From Rhynchopus sp. YZ270_cl-10 (taxonomy: Eukaryota; Euglenozoa; Diplonemea; Diplonemida; Diplonemidae), in assembly GCA_964035575.1 (NCBI GenBank), contig OZ037919.1, positions 806,001 to 870,000 on the forward strand: a DNA stretch of 64,000 nucleotides, given 5' to 3'. The translations under genes and the position numbers were made by a program. Below, piece by piece: positions 30,515-41,369 of this stretch. Below the pieces are notes generated by a model. That model was not told where the DNA came from and ran no database searches. It saw only the letters and a program-made list of their open reading frames with translations. How positions within the stretch are numbered: position 1 is the stretch's first letter; each line of letters opens with the position of its first letter.

Positions 30515-32037
30515 CAGGGTAGATCCTTAGCGAAAGTGAAAATAAGGATTCGAGATTTTTTATTTTTTTTTCCTTTTTTTTTTTCCTTTTTTCTCTGGCC
30601 CATTTTTTTGGTTACCTACTAATTTCCAGCCACAGAGTGGCACCACCACGGTCCGCAATCGATCCGGAAAGTCAAAATAAGGGGAAAACCAAAAGGAAAA
30701 AAAGTAAAAGTTCGCTACCGTTTTTTTGGCTGGCCTTCGGCCGCCAATGCCCCTTTAATATTTGTCTTCACTTCATAAGACAAGGACCAATGAGTCAGTG
30801 TCACCTTGCATAAGACAATTTTGAAGCATATTGTTGAAGAACACAATTACTATGTCCACAAACCCGCAAAGCGGACCATTGTAAAAGGGTTGGTGCTGAG
30901 GGTGGAGGTTTCGAAGAAGTGCGTGTGTGTTAAAGGTCAGGTGTGGGTCACCTGTACGATAGATCCAGTAATAAAGACTTCAACCGGACCAAGGCAGAAA
31001 CACAACACTGTTAGGCCAAAATCCAAAAACCCATAGGGCCCCAGTATTGTTGTCGAAAATCCCCACTTCATTTTTGGTGGGATTTTGAACTTTGCCCAAA
31101 AACTGCGAAAAAAAATTTCCGCTCGCTGCGCTCGCGGAGGTTCACCCAATGCGGTCTCGCCTACCCAAACTGCTGGTGCCTATTTAATTTTGAAAATTTT
31201 CTTGCTAATGCCGGGCACTACCACTTTTCAGAATGTTTCTAGAAAGTATTACCCTTGTCAGAGGGCGCAGTGTCCGACAAGGGTCACAGCCAGAATGTGA
31301 TTTAATTGTTCAAATGCCGAAGGAAAAAGAAGCATGCGAAATAAAAAAAGTAGCGTACCGTGCGCCTGCGGCGCAGCTTGCAGCCCTGTTTGGCAGTAAA
31401 AATGTACAATTTTGAGCGCAATTTTTTGAAATGTTGCGTACCGTGGCTTCGCCAGAAACTTTCGTTTCAGCAAAATCTGGAAGTAAAATTTACGGTAACT
31501 GTTGAAAATTACCAACGACAGTGCCGTTTTATGGCAACATTTTCAGAAATGTTGTGTACCGTGGCTTCGCCATGGGTGCCACGACCGCCGTTTCTTTTTG
31601 TAAATATACTGTCACTGCGCGTGCCTGGTGCAAATATCAATGCAGTGCCGAACTCCGCAGTAGGATAACCGAGCAATTCTCACATTCCGCCGGAGGCCCT
31701 AACGAGCTGGGTTGGGCTCGACCGAGTTTCAGAGAAAACCCCCAAAACCTATATTATCCCTTTAGTTCTACGACAGCTGAGATGTGTAAAAAAACACCAC
31801 TATTCTGCCTCAGTACAGTACCAACCTGCTTGTTAGATTTTTTTTTTTAGACCGTCACTCAATTTTTCCGCTCGCTGCGCGAGCGGACAAATCATCAACC
31901 CCCACGATTTCCCAAAAACCTGAAAGTTAGCGTCAGGCCTGCGCGGAAAAATTTCAAAAACGGGAGAGAAAAAAGGAAAAAAACGAAAATAAATCTGGGA
32001 TTTTTAGCGTTTTTAGCGAAAATAAGGATCTACCCTG
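30515..32037. mobile_element. hAT-like DNA transposon, non-autonomous
   Basis: Terminal inverted repeats CAGGGTAGATCCTTA (left) and its complement (right) are flanked by the perfect 8-bp direct duplication ACCCAGCT (30507-30514, 32038-32045). The 1.52-kb interior has no transposase. It has recurrent GC-rich palindromes such as GCTCGCTGCGCTCGCGG and CCGTGGCTTCGCCA near 31120, 31445, 31560 and 31870. Different terminal sequence from the 11817-12603 element, so a separate hAT family. Confidence 0.85.
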
Positions 32038-32455
32038 ACCCAGCTGTTCAGAGCTCGGGGCTTGCGCCCTTCATTGCACGGGGTGCCACCCCGGATCTGC
32101 AGTTTTAAGTCATGCCCCGGTTCTGGACGTGGAAAAAACTTTTCTTTTATTTTTTGAAGTCGGAACTTTAAAAGCGAAGCGCAACCCTTCACTTAGTCAA
32201 CGGCATTTCAGGAAAAACTTTTCCATTTTTTTTTTTTGAGGGGGTGCATAGTTGGCCTTCCCAAGCATGTTTGGGGTCCACCCCGGTGCCCTTCTCATGT
32301 ATACCAAAGCCTTCAGGGCATACTGCCACAAAAGGGATTTGATTTTCAAGTTTTATTTTGTGCACCCCCGGCAATAGAAAGTTTCGGAGAGCACACCTGC
32401 GCAAGGTGGGCAACCTGAGAACTATATTGGCGTGTATACGCTAAGAGGTGAAGAC

Positions 32456-33312
32456 AATATGGGTCCGTCCGGAAACCCTCCTGGTAAGATTCATCCTTTT
32501 GGGGTTTTTTTGAGGTTTTTCTGCTCAAAACACCCAAACAACCCAATTTTTTGATACCCACCATACACCTACCACCCCAGAGGGCATATTTTGGGCATTT
32601 ATTTTTGTTTATTTCCCCTCCCCCCCTTTTTACGTATATTTTTTTACGTATTTTTAGACATTTCATAAACGTGGCAATGACAGCAGTGAAGTTCACTTTT
32701 TTGTCGAGAAACACGGTAAGAATGGGTGCGACGCACACTTGGTGTCGTTTCGAACCATCTCTCTGATGATTCTTGTTGTCAGGAGATCCTTACCGTAGGG
32801 GTCATTGTCGGAGCCCTGCGCGAGCTTCCCCACACAGAGGCCTTTGTTATCTCATTCCCTCGTACTCATACGTATCAGCGCACCCTTCTTTCCATCAATC
32901 TCTTTTCTTCTGTGTACTGCTACCCGAGCAACGGTCGTGTCATTTCAGCGTGTACTCTGACACGGAGGGGACCTGTATTTACTATGGGGTCTCCACATCC
33001 AAGGTGACCCGCAAAGCAAAAGTCCCTGGCATTGATCCAGTAGATTTGACAGAGGTCAATGAAACCATGTCAAGGCGGCATGACAGGATTAAGAGAAAGA
33101 GAGAAGAGATCCAGAGGAACGACAATAAAAGGCTGAAAATCTGATTAAAAAAGCGAAAATATAGCCTCAGACCCCCCCAAAAACCTATTTTCATATCAGA
33201 ATATCACTTAGACGCACTTTTTGTGGGGGACATCATCAAAAAAACCCAAAAATACCCAAAAATACCCAAAAGGATGAATCTTACCAGAGGGGTTTCCGGA
33301 CGAGTCCATATT
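32456..33312. mobile_element. TIR element carrying a small spliced gene
   Basis: Inverted ends of about 48 bases: left 32456-32503 (AATATGGGTCCGTCCGG...), right 33265-33312 (complement of AATATGGACTCGTCCGG). The two ends match at most positions. TA is present at each tip, so TA duplication as in Tc1/mariner elements is possible but unproven. The cargo is a three-exon frame with no resemblance to a transposase. Confidence 0.7.
32677..33144 (+). CDS. Small three-exon hypothetical protein inside the TIR element
   Basis: Exons 32677-32715, 32783-32871 and 32949-33144, giving 107 residues. Introns are 67 bases (GTAAGA...TTGTCAG, phase 0) and 77 bases (GTATCA...TTTCAG, phase 2). The frame is kept across both, and intron sizes match those of other genes here. 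A T-rich tract ending in TAG (32657) precedes the ATG by 19 bases. The product starts MTAVKFTFLSRNT, has a hydrophobic beta-like part (EILTVGVIVGALRELPHTEA) and ends in a very basic helix (RRHDRIKRKREEIQR). No family recognised. It could be an accessory protein of the element or a captured host gene. The second donor is weak, so the model is tentative. Confidence 0.5.
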
Positions 33313-35085
33313 CATCCTTCAAGCAAGGTGACTAAACACCAGAGCTTAGTGTCATGTTAAAAAACCTTTGTTTTTTTTCGTTATTTTCCTTTTTTTTCTT
33401 TTATAGTTTGAACATCACATCAGATTTGTTCTTCCGTGTATGAACGTGAGGCATATTTTTCTTTCAACTCTTTTTTTTTGGATTCATTTTTTGGTGACCT
33501 AACACAGTCACCACATAACTTTTTCTCTTTTTTTTTTTCTGGGGTTCGAAAACCCGCGGAGAACCAGTGTCCTGCCCGCCCGATGAATGGTGAGGCGTTT
33601 GCACTTCCAACTTCTCTTGTTTTTTACACAAGCCATTCTTGTGCATGTTTCTCTCATTTTTCCTTGTTCTCTTCTCCCTTCTCCCTTCCCCCTTCCCTCC
33701 CTCCCTTGGTTTGAATGACAATCAGTGTTTGACACAATGTGCCTTTTGTTTTAGGACATTTCCGAAGTTCTCGCACAAATGCATCCTATATCTGTGCACA
33801 CTCGGATGACACATCTTTGAGGATTTTTTTTTCTTTGGGGTTTCTTGGTAGACAACAGTGTTGAACAACAACAGTTGCGCCAGGCACAACCTTCCAAATA
33901 TGACAGGTGTTTTTTTTTTCTTTTTTTTTTGATCTGTTTTTTTTATATACTTTTTTGACTTTTTCAGGGGTTTCAACGTGGTTTTCTTCTCTTTTGTGTG
34001 TACAACAAAAGTTGCTATTACGGGTTGAGGACGAACCATGTCTATACCTTCCTGTAGTACAACAGCAAGGCCTTCGGCCAAATATTTGAGTACAGACCCT
34101 TAGCAACCCACCATGGTGGATACGTTAGGCGATTGTCGACACAACCAAAAAGGAAAAGAAAAACGATGTTTACCTTTCTTTGTTTGACTTGATTTCGTTT
34201 TGTTGCTCTTTTTCTTCTTCTTTTTTTTTTGGATTCATTTTCTTAGTCAGTGCCTACGTCAGAGACGTTTCGCACTGTCTTTTTTTTTGATAAAACAACT
34301 TGTTGTCAATTCTAAAAAGATTGGAGGCAGCGCTGCAGGGCAAACAAAACGGATTGAAAAAAACAGAAGCTTGCTTGTTTTCTTTGAGTACTCAATTAAC
34401 CACAACAACCGTACTTCAGTTTAACACATTTTTTCACCTTTTTGTTTTCCCGGCTTTGAGCGCACAAACAAAAGACCCGATCTTTTTTTCTCTACACAAA
34501 AGTGTGGAATGTTTTATTCACCACGCCAATCTTCCTTGGCGCATTTTTTTCCCCTCCTTCCCATATTTGATTCAAATCACGTATGCAACCACAAAGCAAA
34601 AAAAAGATAACCATTTTAAGTATACAGAAATCTGAATCCACAAAAAAAATACAACTCATTTTTTTAAACCCTCCCTCCTCCTCCTCCTTCCGTCCCCCTT
34701 CCTCCCCCACAAACCACACCCCTCAACCACATGTCACTGAGAACGAGGATACGTCGTAATCTCATACAAAGTAACGCCGCCTTCCTCTCTGATTTCACTG
34801 TCTGCAACAACCACTGCCGTATTCGTAGAAATTATCTTCTAATGTTCGACCTTTTTCAGGATTTTTCTGGAAGTTTGACCCTTTTTTATGGTCGATACTT
34901 TTGTACGAATACGGTAATAAACAGAGCACGCACTTTCAAAACAAAAATTGGTACCCCAGAAATCCAAAATACCAAGTACGCAACAACTACTCACTGAGTA
35001 CGCAATATGGGGTCGTCAGGAGCACCAAAAGTACATTTTTCAACATCCCTTCCTCCACCAAACCACACACCCAGCACAGCACACA
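33313..35085. other. Low-complexity spacer; no gene seen
   Basis: About 1.8 kb dominated by T runs and C/T-rich tracts. Short frames on both strands lack conserved features. An AG acceptor after a C-rich tract ends at 35074. Confidence 0.55.
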
Positions 35086-35478
35086 ATGCTACCATGCGAA
35101 TTATTTGATGGTGCGCAACGGCAGAAGCTCAGGAGACCACGTGTAAACCCTGTCGACCGTTTGCCTGGTGCAGCAGTAGTAGACCGGCGTCGACACCCTG
35201 CACACGGCAGACGCAGCACAGACGGCACAAAGACACATCCAGAGCGTGACCGTGAGGTCGTGCTGAACCAATACTACCTGCGCATAGCGTCCGCGTCGCC
35301 GTGCAGGCTGGGTGTGTCGCCGAGGGGTGGTGGTGGTGGTGCCACCCCCCTCCTCCTGCACAACAGCCCATCAGGTTCGCCCCGCAAGAAGCAGCACAGC
35401 CCCGCCCTCTTCCACGGAACAGACTTCACAACCCACACTCTCTGGAAACGGAGCTGGGCGGGGGAAGAAGGTGGATGA
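35086..35478 (+). CDS. Hypothetical basic protein
   Basis: 130 residues, starting MLPCELFDGAQRQKLRRPRV 11 bases after a CCAG acceptor. It is Arg-rich, with a short possible helix (EVVLNQYYLRIASASP), a Gly run (GGGGG) and a Ser/Pro-rich C-terminus. G/C-rich codons and an acceptor next to the ATG favour a real gene. No domain is recognised. Opposite-strand frames of similar length here are less convincing because they lack an acceptor and run against all neighbours. Confidence 0.5.
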   Translation: MLPCELFDGAQRQKLRRPRVNPVDRLPGAAVVDRRRHPAHGRRSTDGTKTHPERDREVVLNQYYLRIASASPCRLGVSPRGGGGGATPLLLHNSPSGSPRKKQHSPALFHGTDFTTHTLWKRSWAGEEGG

Positions 35479-35608
35479 AGTGAGTTGAGCTGGCCTCGCA
35501 CCGTTGTACTGTTTTGGTGCATTTTGAAATATTTCTGTCAGCCCAATTATGGGACAATACGTTTTATTCTATTTTCCGGGTAGTTGTGAACCGCCTCCGT
35601 TCTCTTTA

Positions 35609-35653
35609 CGGTACGGACCAATCATATGAACCCACCCTTTGCATGAGCTCGAC
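35609..35653 (+). promoter_or_regulatory. Shared upstream motif, copy 2
   Basis: CGGTACGGACCA followed by CCCACCCTTTGCATGAGC, matching 24161-24202. It lies 314 bases before the DUF1749 ATG. Confidence 0.35.
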
Positions 35654-35966
35654 CGAGCTGCGTTTTTAGCACGTTTCAATTACTCTTTTATTTTTCCTGG
35701 CCAAAAAAATGTGCTTCCCCACAGTCTTTTTTAGGACATAGCAGGAGGTGGGCAATCTTACTGTTCTGGTGTATGAGGGAAGCTTTCTGTGTGCTTTTTT
35801 TTCCCCCGCCTCTTTCCAGAGGGTTTTAGGTCGGTACATCCGGTTACACCAATGTACACAGGATTTTGTATTTTTAAATTTTTATGTCAAATTTCTTTCC
35901 CCCATCCCATCCAAACGCCACATAAATACGACACCATCACCACCAGCCACAGCACCACAGCACACC

Positions 35967-37065
35967 ATGGCGTCCTCACCGAACCAACCCCCCAACGCAG
36001 AGGGCTTCGACACCCGCCAGGGCACTCTCATTGAGTTCAGCAACAACCCTTGGCGGCGTCTCTCCGCCTTCCGTTGCGGGACACACAGCCGTGCCCTGAT
36101 TGTCATCGGCGGGGTGACGGACACCTTCTTCTCGCTGAACTACATCGACTGCCTCACTGAGAGCATGGTGCAGGCCGCCGGGTACAGCGTGGTGCAGCCG
36201 CTCTTCAGCTCCTGGTTTGCCGGGTATGAGGAGAGCACGCTGGCGAACGACACTGAAGAGCTGGACGGGCTTATGGTCAAGCTTGCAGCGAGCGGTGTGA
36301 CGGAGGTGGCACTGCTAGGCCATGGCACTGGAGCACAGGATTGCATGCACTACTTGAGTGTTGGCAACCACGCCCATATGGTGAACCGGTTGATCCTTCA
36401 AGGCGGCATCCAAGACCCAGAGGCAGGCGACCTCAGCTACGAAATGAAGCAGAACTACCGAGACGAGGCCGTGCGTCTCATCCGCGCCGGGCGTGGCAAT
36501 TCACTCATGCCCGCAGAGGCGCACCCACTCCCCGTCTCCGCCTTCCGCTACATGGCGCTCGGAGGACGCCACAGCGCAAGCGACTTCTTCAACCCAACAC
36601 AGCCATTAGATGATATGCAGCTCGTCCTCGGACACATCACGGTACCCTGTCTTGTACTCTTCTGCTTGACAGATAAATACTGTCCATCAGGCGAAAGGAG
36701 ACAGGAGATCATGGATAAGGTACGTCGTTCTCCTCCGTTTTTTCTAGAAAAAACCCCATTTTTGTGCCTTTCTGAACACCCCATCACAGATACAAGAGTG
36801 CATACCAGCAGATGCACGCTTCTTATGGCTCAACGCAGCATGCGATGAACATCTCAACTTCCTGCGTGGGAATGAAGAGGAAATCACATACTCCATCACC
36901 ACCTTCCTGCAGAGCGAGGACCGCAAAGCCAAGGAGCGCGAGGCAGACAAGCTGCGTGGCGAGCTTGCGGAGGACAAAAGAAAGCGGTCGGTCGTTTTCC
37001 AAGGCCGGAGCGGCGGACTCAAGCGGTCCCCCTCCCAAGTCAGCGTCACTTCTGCCGCTCGGTGA
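35967..37065 (+). CDS. DUF1749 (UPF0613) alpha/beta-hydrolase-fold protein, nucleophile missing
   Basis: Two exons, 35967-36719 and 36790-37065, give 342 residues. The 70-base intron (GTACGT...CACAG, phase 0) joins MDK to IQECIPADARFLWL without a break. The ATG follows a CAG by 6-14 bases. The protein matches the DUF1749 family, which includes fungal SidJ-type esterases: an oxyanion-side GGVTDTF loop (49-55), SSWFAGYEESTL, the elbow LLGHGTGAQD, an acid-loop candidate LTDKYCP, and a C-terminal DEHLNFL with the expected His. The elbow is normally GHSTG; here Ser is Gly (residue 120), so ordinary serine-esterase chemistry is unlikely. A charged C-terminal extension follows. AATAAA at about 37243 could be its polyadenylation signal. 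Confidence 0.88.
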
Positions 37066-37510
37066 CCCTATTTGAATCCTTTTTTGACCAAAAAAACCAT
37101 CAGAAGGAGAGTGGGAGGAGGGATAAAATTTACAAAAAAATCTGTTCTTAAAAATTGTATGCAAAAACGAGGATGACACTTTCTTTACAGAAGGTTGCAT
37201 TTATTCGTTCTTTTTGCGGTGTTATGCGGTTGTACTATGAGGTAATAAATTACTATCAGTGCCTTTAAAAAATTATGTGCGGAGATCGGGATGTGCTGTG
37301 TCTCTCGCCCTGTTTTGTTTGGATATTTTTGTTTGCATCGTGTCTGCGGCATCAGTGACAATCCAAATCGTGCGTAAGATGTGTAAGATCACACAAAAGG
37401 TGACGTGGTTAACAAATTCTTCAAAACAAACAAAGATAATAGGTCTAAATACCCTCCCCTCCCTAGTTTTTGATACGAATACCAATTTAGCTTTTTTTTC
37501 TTTTCTTTTT

Positions 37511-38347
37511 GAAATGCATCCCGACCCGAACCTCCTGACCTTTCCCTACTGTTCGAAGTGGTCCCGTTCTTCGCAGATGCCTCATCTTGGCAGAGAGGTG
37601 AGTGAAGGTGGGGAGATCTTCCGGAGGAAGGTGAACACCTTGACGCTTGACGATAGACGAGAAGAGCAAAACTCCACGATCTCACCGTGCTGGCAGGGCG
37701 AGGTGTTTTTGGTGAGGAGTATTTTTATCAACTTTGGAAAAATTTCACCACTGGACATGTCATCAGTCACTGTCAAATCCCCTCGCTCGACGAACCCGGA
37801 GATGGGATCTATTCGGATGTGCGTGGTCAGGCGGCGATGAATGCAGTCATACTTACGACAGGTGCGAGAACAGACTGGGTATGTCTTCGAGTCACTTCGG
37901 AGTGGCTCGAACCCACTCCTTTCCTGCGACACACTCTCATGACAGCATCGCCCTTCTTCCCTCACCGATCGCCTTCTTCCTTCACTCAAAACGAGAGTTC
38001 GTCTTCTTGAACGCATCCCCCGTCTCCTGGCTGAAGTCCAGGTCAGCTGCGCAATGCGGGCGGCACTCCTTGACGGGGTCATCCGTCACCTTCCCCTGAA
38101 CCGTGAGCTTCACAAAGAAGCTGAGAGACCCGACTCTGACCAAAAAGATCGAACCATAGCATTAAAACTTACGTTCTTAGAGTGCCCTTTTGGCGATGCA
38201 AACCTGCCGAACTCATTCGAGGTGCGCACGAGGCACCTACCCCCCTGCCTCAGGTTCTCCGTTGTCAGGATGGGAAGTCAAAGTATATATCGACGCTTTT
38301 ATGATGTGGGTCAATCAAACCCTCATGAGAACCTACGACAGAATTGA
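37511..38347 (+). CDS. Multi-exon hypothetical gene, ends unresolved
   Basis: At least three exons: about 37511-37597, 37697-37878 and 37946-38221 or beyond. Introns are 99 bases (GTGAGT...GGCAG, phase 1) and 67 bases (GTATGT...GACAG, phase 0); both donors are strong and the frame continues exactly. The exons encode stretches such as LLFEVVPFFADASSWQR, GVFGEEYFYQLWKNFTTGHV and RLLERIPRLLAEVQVSCAMR. No family is recognised. The first exon has no ATG, so a further upstream exon is needed. The 3' part may splice at GTGCGC (38222) or read to a stop at 38347. A different frame at 38270-38400 also looks coding (VKVYIDAFMMWVNQTLM). Confidence 0.5.
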
Positions 38348-38459
38348 ACGTAGCGTGCACAAGAGCCACAGCACACTTCCATATAGAGGAAAATACACCC
38401 CCCCCTCCCTTTTCAACCACTTCAGAGGCGGAGAACACACACCGTTTTTTGATACACAA

Positions 38460-39494
38460 ATGAACGCCGACTCGAGCCTTGCCGACAGCACACCTCTCCA
38501 CGACACACCCAGCACACATGATGTCACCCCACCCTCAGCCTTTGCGAACATCAGGTGCCCCTTTGAATACTGCCCTGCACTGAAGATCAACACTATCGCG
38601 CTCAGCGCGGACGGCAAGCACTGTTTGTTGACACTTCGGCAGAACAAAATTGAGGTTTTTAACACCGAAACCGGGAAACAGATTCACTTGTTCCCTCTCA
38701 AGGATGCGCCGGTCAATGCGGTGTTCTCTCGGTGTGGGGCTTTCATCTATGTCATTTCCACCGAGACGATCACTGCTCTCGATGCTACCCTAGGCACAGT
38801 GGTTCATACAGAATGCATTAGCGGAGTGAGGGCGTCTGTGTTCGCTACGGACCGCCATTTGATTGCTGCATCCGACGCAGTGCTTCTCTATTCAAAGGAC
38901 CTGCAGAAGACAGCAACGTTGTGTCATGATGGCATGAAGTTCACGGACTTCACCGCATCCCCTTGCGGCAAAAGAGTTGTCACGTACAACACGGCTACTG
39001 CGCAGATTTTTGACACAGAGGAAGAGGGGGGTGTCATTGTCATGCAAATGCCGCATTGCCCCTTTTCTGTTGCGATTTCGCCGTGTTTGCAGTATTTTGC
39101 GGTTTCTTCGAAGTGCGGTGTAGCGTTATACAGCATGGAGGTGGGCAGTGATAACACTGCTGTGCGCAGCTATGATGAGGACGCATCCGGGCGGGTCTGT
39201 TTCACCCGCTGTGGGAGGTATCTCGTGCATTATAAGCTGAATGGAGGCAAAATGCATCAGCACTGTGTGTCCTCGGGAGCGCTTGTGCACGCTATACCCG
39301 ATGCTGTGGAGAAGAGCTTTGTGCTCTCGCCGTGCTCACGTGCCCTGCTTTGTGATGGCTCGAAGCAAGGCCGTAGCTCAGGTAGAGACAGAGCGGCGGC
39401 TTATGCGCGACCAGGAGGGCGGGCAGGGCAAGGAGGAGGAGGTGGACAATCGCAGGGGCAAGTCAGCATCAAGAGACTGTATCAGGAGGAGTGA
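38460..39494 (+). CDS. Beta-propeller (WD40-like) protein
   Basis: 344 residues; the ATG lies 34 bases after a TTCAG acceptor at the end of a C/T-rich tract. Residues about 40-310 contain regularly spaced blade motifs: LSADGKHCLLTLRQNKIEVF, FSRCGAFIYVIS, SPCGKRVVTYN, SPCLQYFAVSS, FTRCGRYLVHYK and LSPCSRALLCDG. This is typical of WD40/eIF2A-type propellers, though canonical WD pairs are absent. The tail is Gly/Arg-rich and short. The next frame across 39350-39510 also looks protein-like (VETERRLMRDQEGG), so an unseen intron near 39365 could change the C-terminus. No membrane segment; probably cytosolic and protein- or RNA-binding. Confidence 0.75.
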   Translation: MNADSSLADSTPLHDTPSTHDVTPPSAFANIRCPFEYCPALKINTIALSADGKHCLLTLRQNKIEVFNTETGKQIHLFPLKDAPVNAVFSRCGAFIYVISTETITALDATLGTVVHTECISGVRASVFATDRHLIAASDAVLLYSKDLQKTATLCHDGMKFTDFTASPCGKRVVTYNTATAQIFDTEEEGGVIVMQMPHCPFSVAISPCLQYFAVSSKCGVALYSMEVGSDNTAVRSYDEDASGRVCFTRCGRYLVHYKLNGGKMHQHCVSSGALVHAIPDAVEKSFVLSPCSRALLCDGSKQGRSSGRDRAAAYARPGGRAGQGGGGGQSQGQVSIKRLYQEE

Positions 39495-41340
39495 AAAAAA
39501 GGGGGGCTTTTTTTAGCTGTCTTGTGAGGTGAGAGGTGAGGCTGGGGATTATTCTACCCAAAAGTTATTTTTATCTTCAATTTTTTTTTTGTTGAGAAAC
39601 CCAAATACTGTGAAAGAGACCGACGTAGGAGCCTTTTATCGGAAAACTGTTTTCTTCTATTTTTTGTGCTATTTAAACCTCTATGTGCAATGTCCAATCT
39701 GTGTCGAGAATGGCAAAATGGCACATATATTTTTATTCACAGAAAGCAAAGCAACCCCTCCCTCATTAGAGATTGGCGTGAACATAGAAAAGCCAACTAT
39801 TTTTTACGATTTTTACGATTTTTAAAGAAACACTCATACAAGACGCCACAGAGTATTTTGAAGCCAAATTTTGTTATTTCTTTTGTTTTTGTGCCCATCA
39901 CTCGAAGGGCACTCAATGAAATATAACAAAAATCCGCACTCTTTCCTGAATCATATGCTCGAAGCGTTTATTTCATTAGAACGGCGACTCAGCACTTGCT
40001 GAGTTTTTACTTTCTGATATCATTTTTGTTTAAGTACATGCTGTCTCCCGATGGACGGCGGAGGCGTTCGCACTGTCAACTTCTTAATGATGGTCCGAAG
40101 CACCACCAAAGGTCCATCCCAAGCTGTTCCCCCTCTCCCTTGCTTTTTGGTCCACGGTACACCGGCTATGTACCAAGGTACACTGTCTCGAGCGGGCTGT
40201 TGTATTTCAACCTTCTGCTGTTGTTCGCAGGGGGTTCATGCTTTCATTCGGCTAGCATCGTACAGTGGGTCGTCGGGTGTCTGCATCAAAGTGCCATTTT
40301 GTTTTGTTTTGTTTTGTTCTGTTTTTTCTTCGGACCAACCGTGCTCTGCGTTTATGAGTTATTTTGTCGTTTCAGAGTGCGTCCTTTCCCCCCTATGTGA
40401 TACAACGTGCACTTTTTGTCTCTCATTTCCACACCGTGAAAAAATGAGGGAAAAAAAAATGAGGAAAAAAGTGAGAAAAAAGCGTGAATATAAGTGGAAA
40501 AAAGTGTGTGGATCACTATTTTATCCTCGTTTTGTTCAAGAAAAAAGGTAAACTCGACAATTAATATTTAAAGACCACCAAAAAACAGAGCACAACGCAA
40601 AAAAACTTTCGTTCAAAATCTCCCCTGTTCTGGAACAACCTTCCTTTGGGGGACTGAGGATGAAACTATAGGTTTATCATTGTGCACACGTATCAACTTC
40701 ACTTTTATTTTTGTTTCAACACACCTCCATTTGTATGCGTGTCCACTCCCATGAATGAAGAACAAAACAAAGGGCAGAGTACATCTCACTCTCTCTTCTT
40801 AGACGAACACAATTCCAAATCATACCTTCCCTCTCCCCCCCTTTGTTTTCTATGTGAAGCGCGCGAGGCGTAGGTTCAACTGACAAACTTTTGTTTTCAA
40901 AAAAAACTGCGGAATACCAAGTTTTCAAAATAGGCGGTGTACCCAGATTATATAGGGTATGCTTGTCGACGCAAGAAAAAAAAGGGGGTATTTTTATTGT
41001 AACCAAGTCGTGTAAGTGGCACCCCCCCTTTGTTTTAATACGTTTAATACGTTACAACGCTCTCCGCGTTCTAATTCTTAAAACGCGGATAGCGTTCCGT
41101 TCATTCTCTCCTTTATGGACTCGAATGTCAATGCAGAAGATGCCAAAGTGAATGGGGCTCGTGGGAGGGCTGCTTCTTTCGCAGCTCTCTGACTACGGAT
41201 CTTGGTCGCCTTTACACGCAGGATCTCAACATATCTCGCCGCTGATCTTGGCGAAAACCCGGTCACTCCGCGTCCCCAGCTACAATGTTCGAAAGGAAAA
41301 AAACATCACAGCGCCAAACACCTCTCTACCTTTTCTAAAA
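39495..41340. other. Spacer before the aldo/keto reductase; no gene seen
   Basis: A/T-rich with several T and A runs. A 166-codon frame at 40051-40551 is Cys- and Lys-rich low complexity with no acceptor beside its ATG, so I do not call it. Confidence 0.55.
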
Positions 41341-41369
41341 ACTTATTTTCCTCCAGCAAACCATAACAC

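Noticed and set aside
33541-33567. GGGTTCGAAAACCC resembling a tRNA T-arm
   Set aside because: No D-arm, anticodon arm or acceptor stem around it.
40051-40551. 166-codon + frame, Cys- then Lys-rich
   Set aside because: Low complexity, no acceptor near its ATG, no homology pattern.
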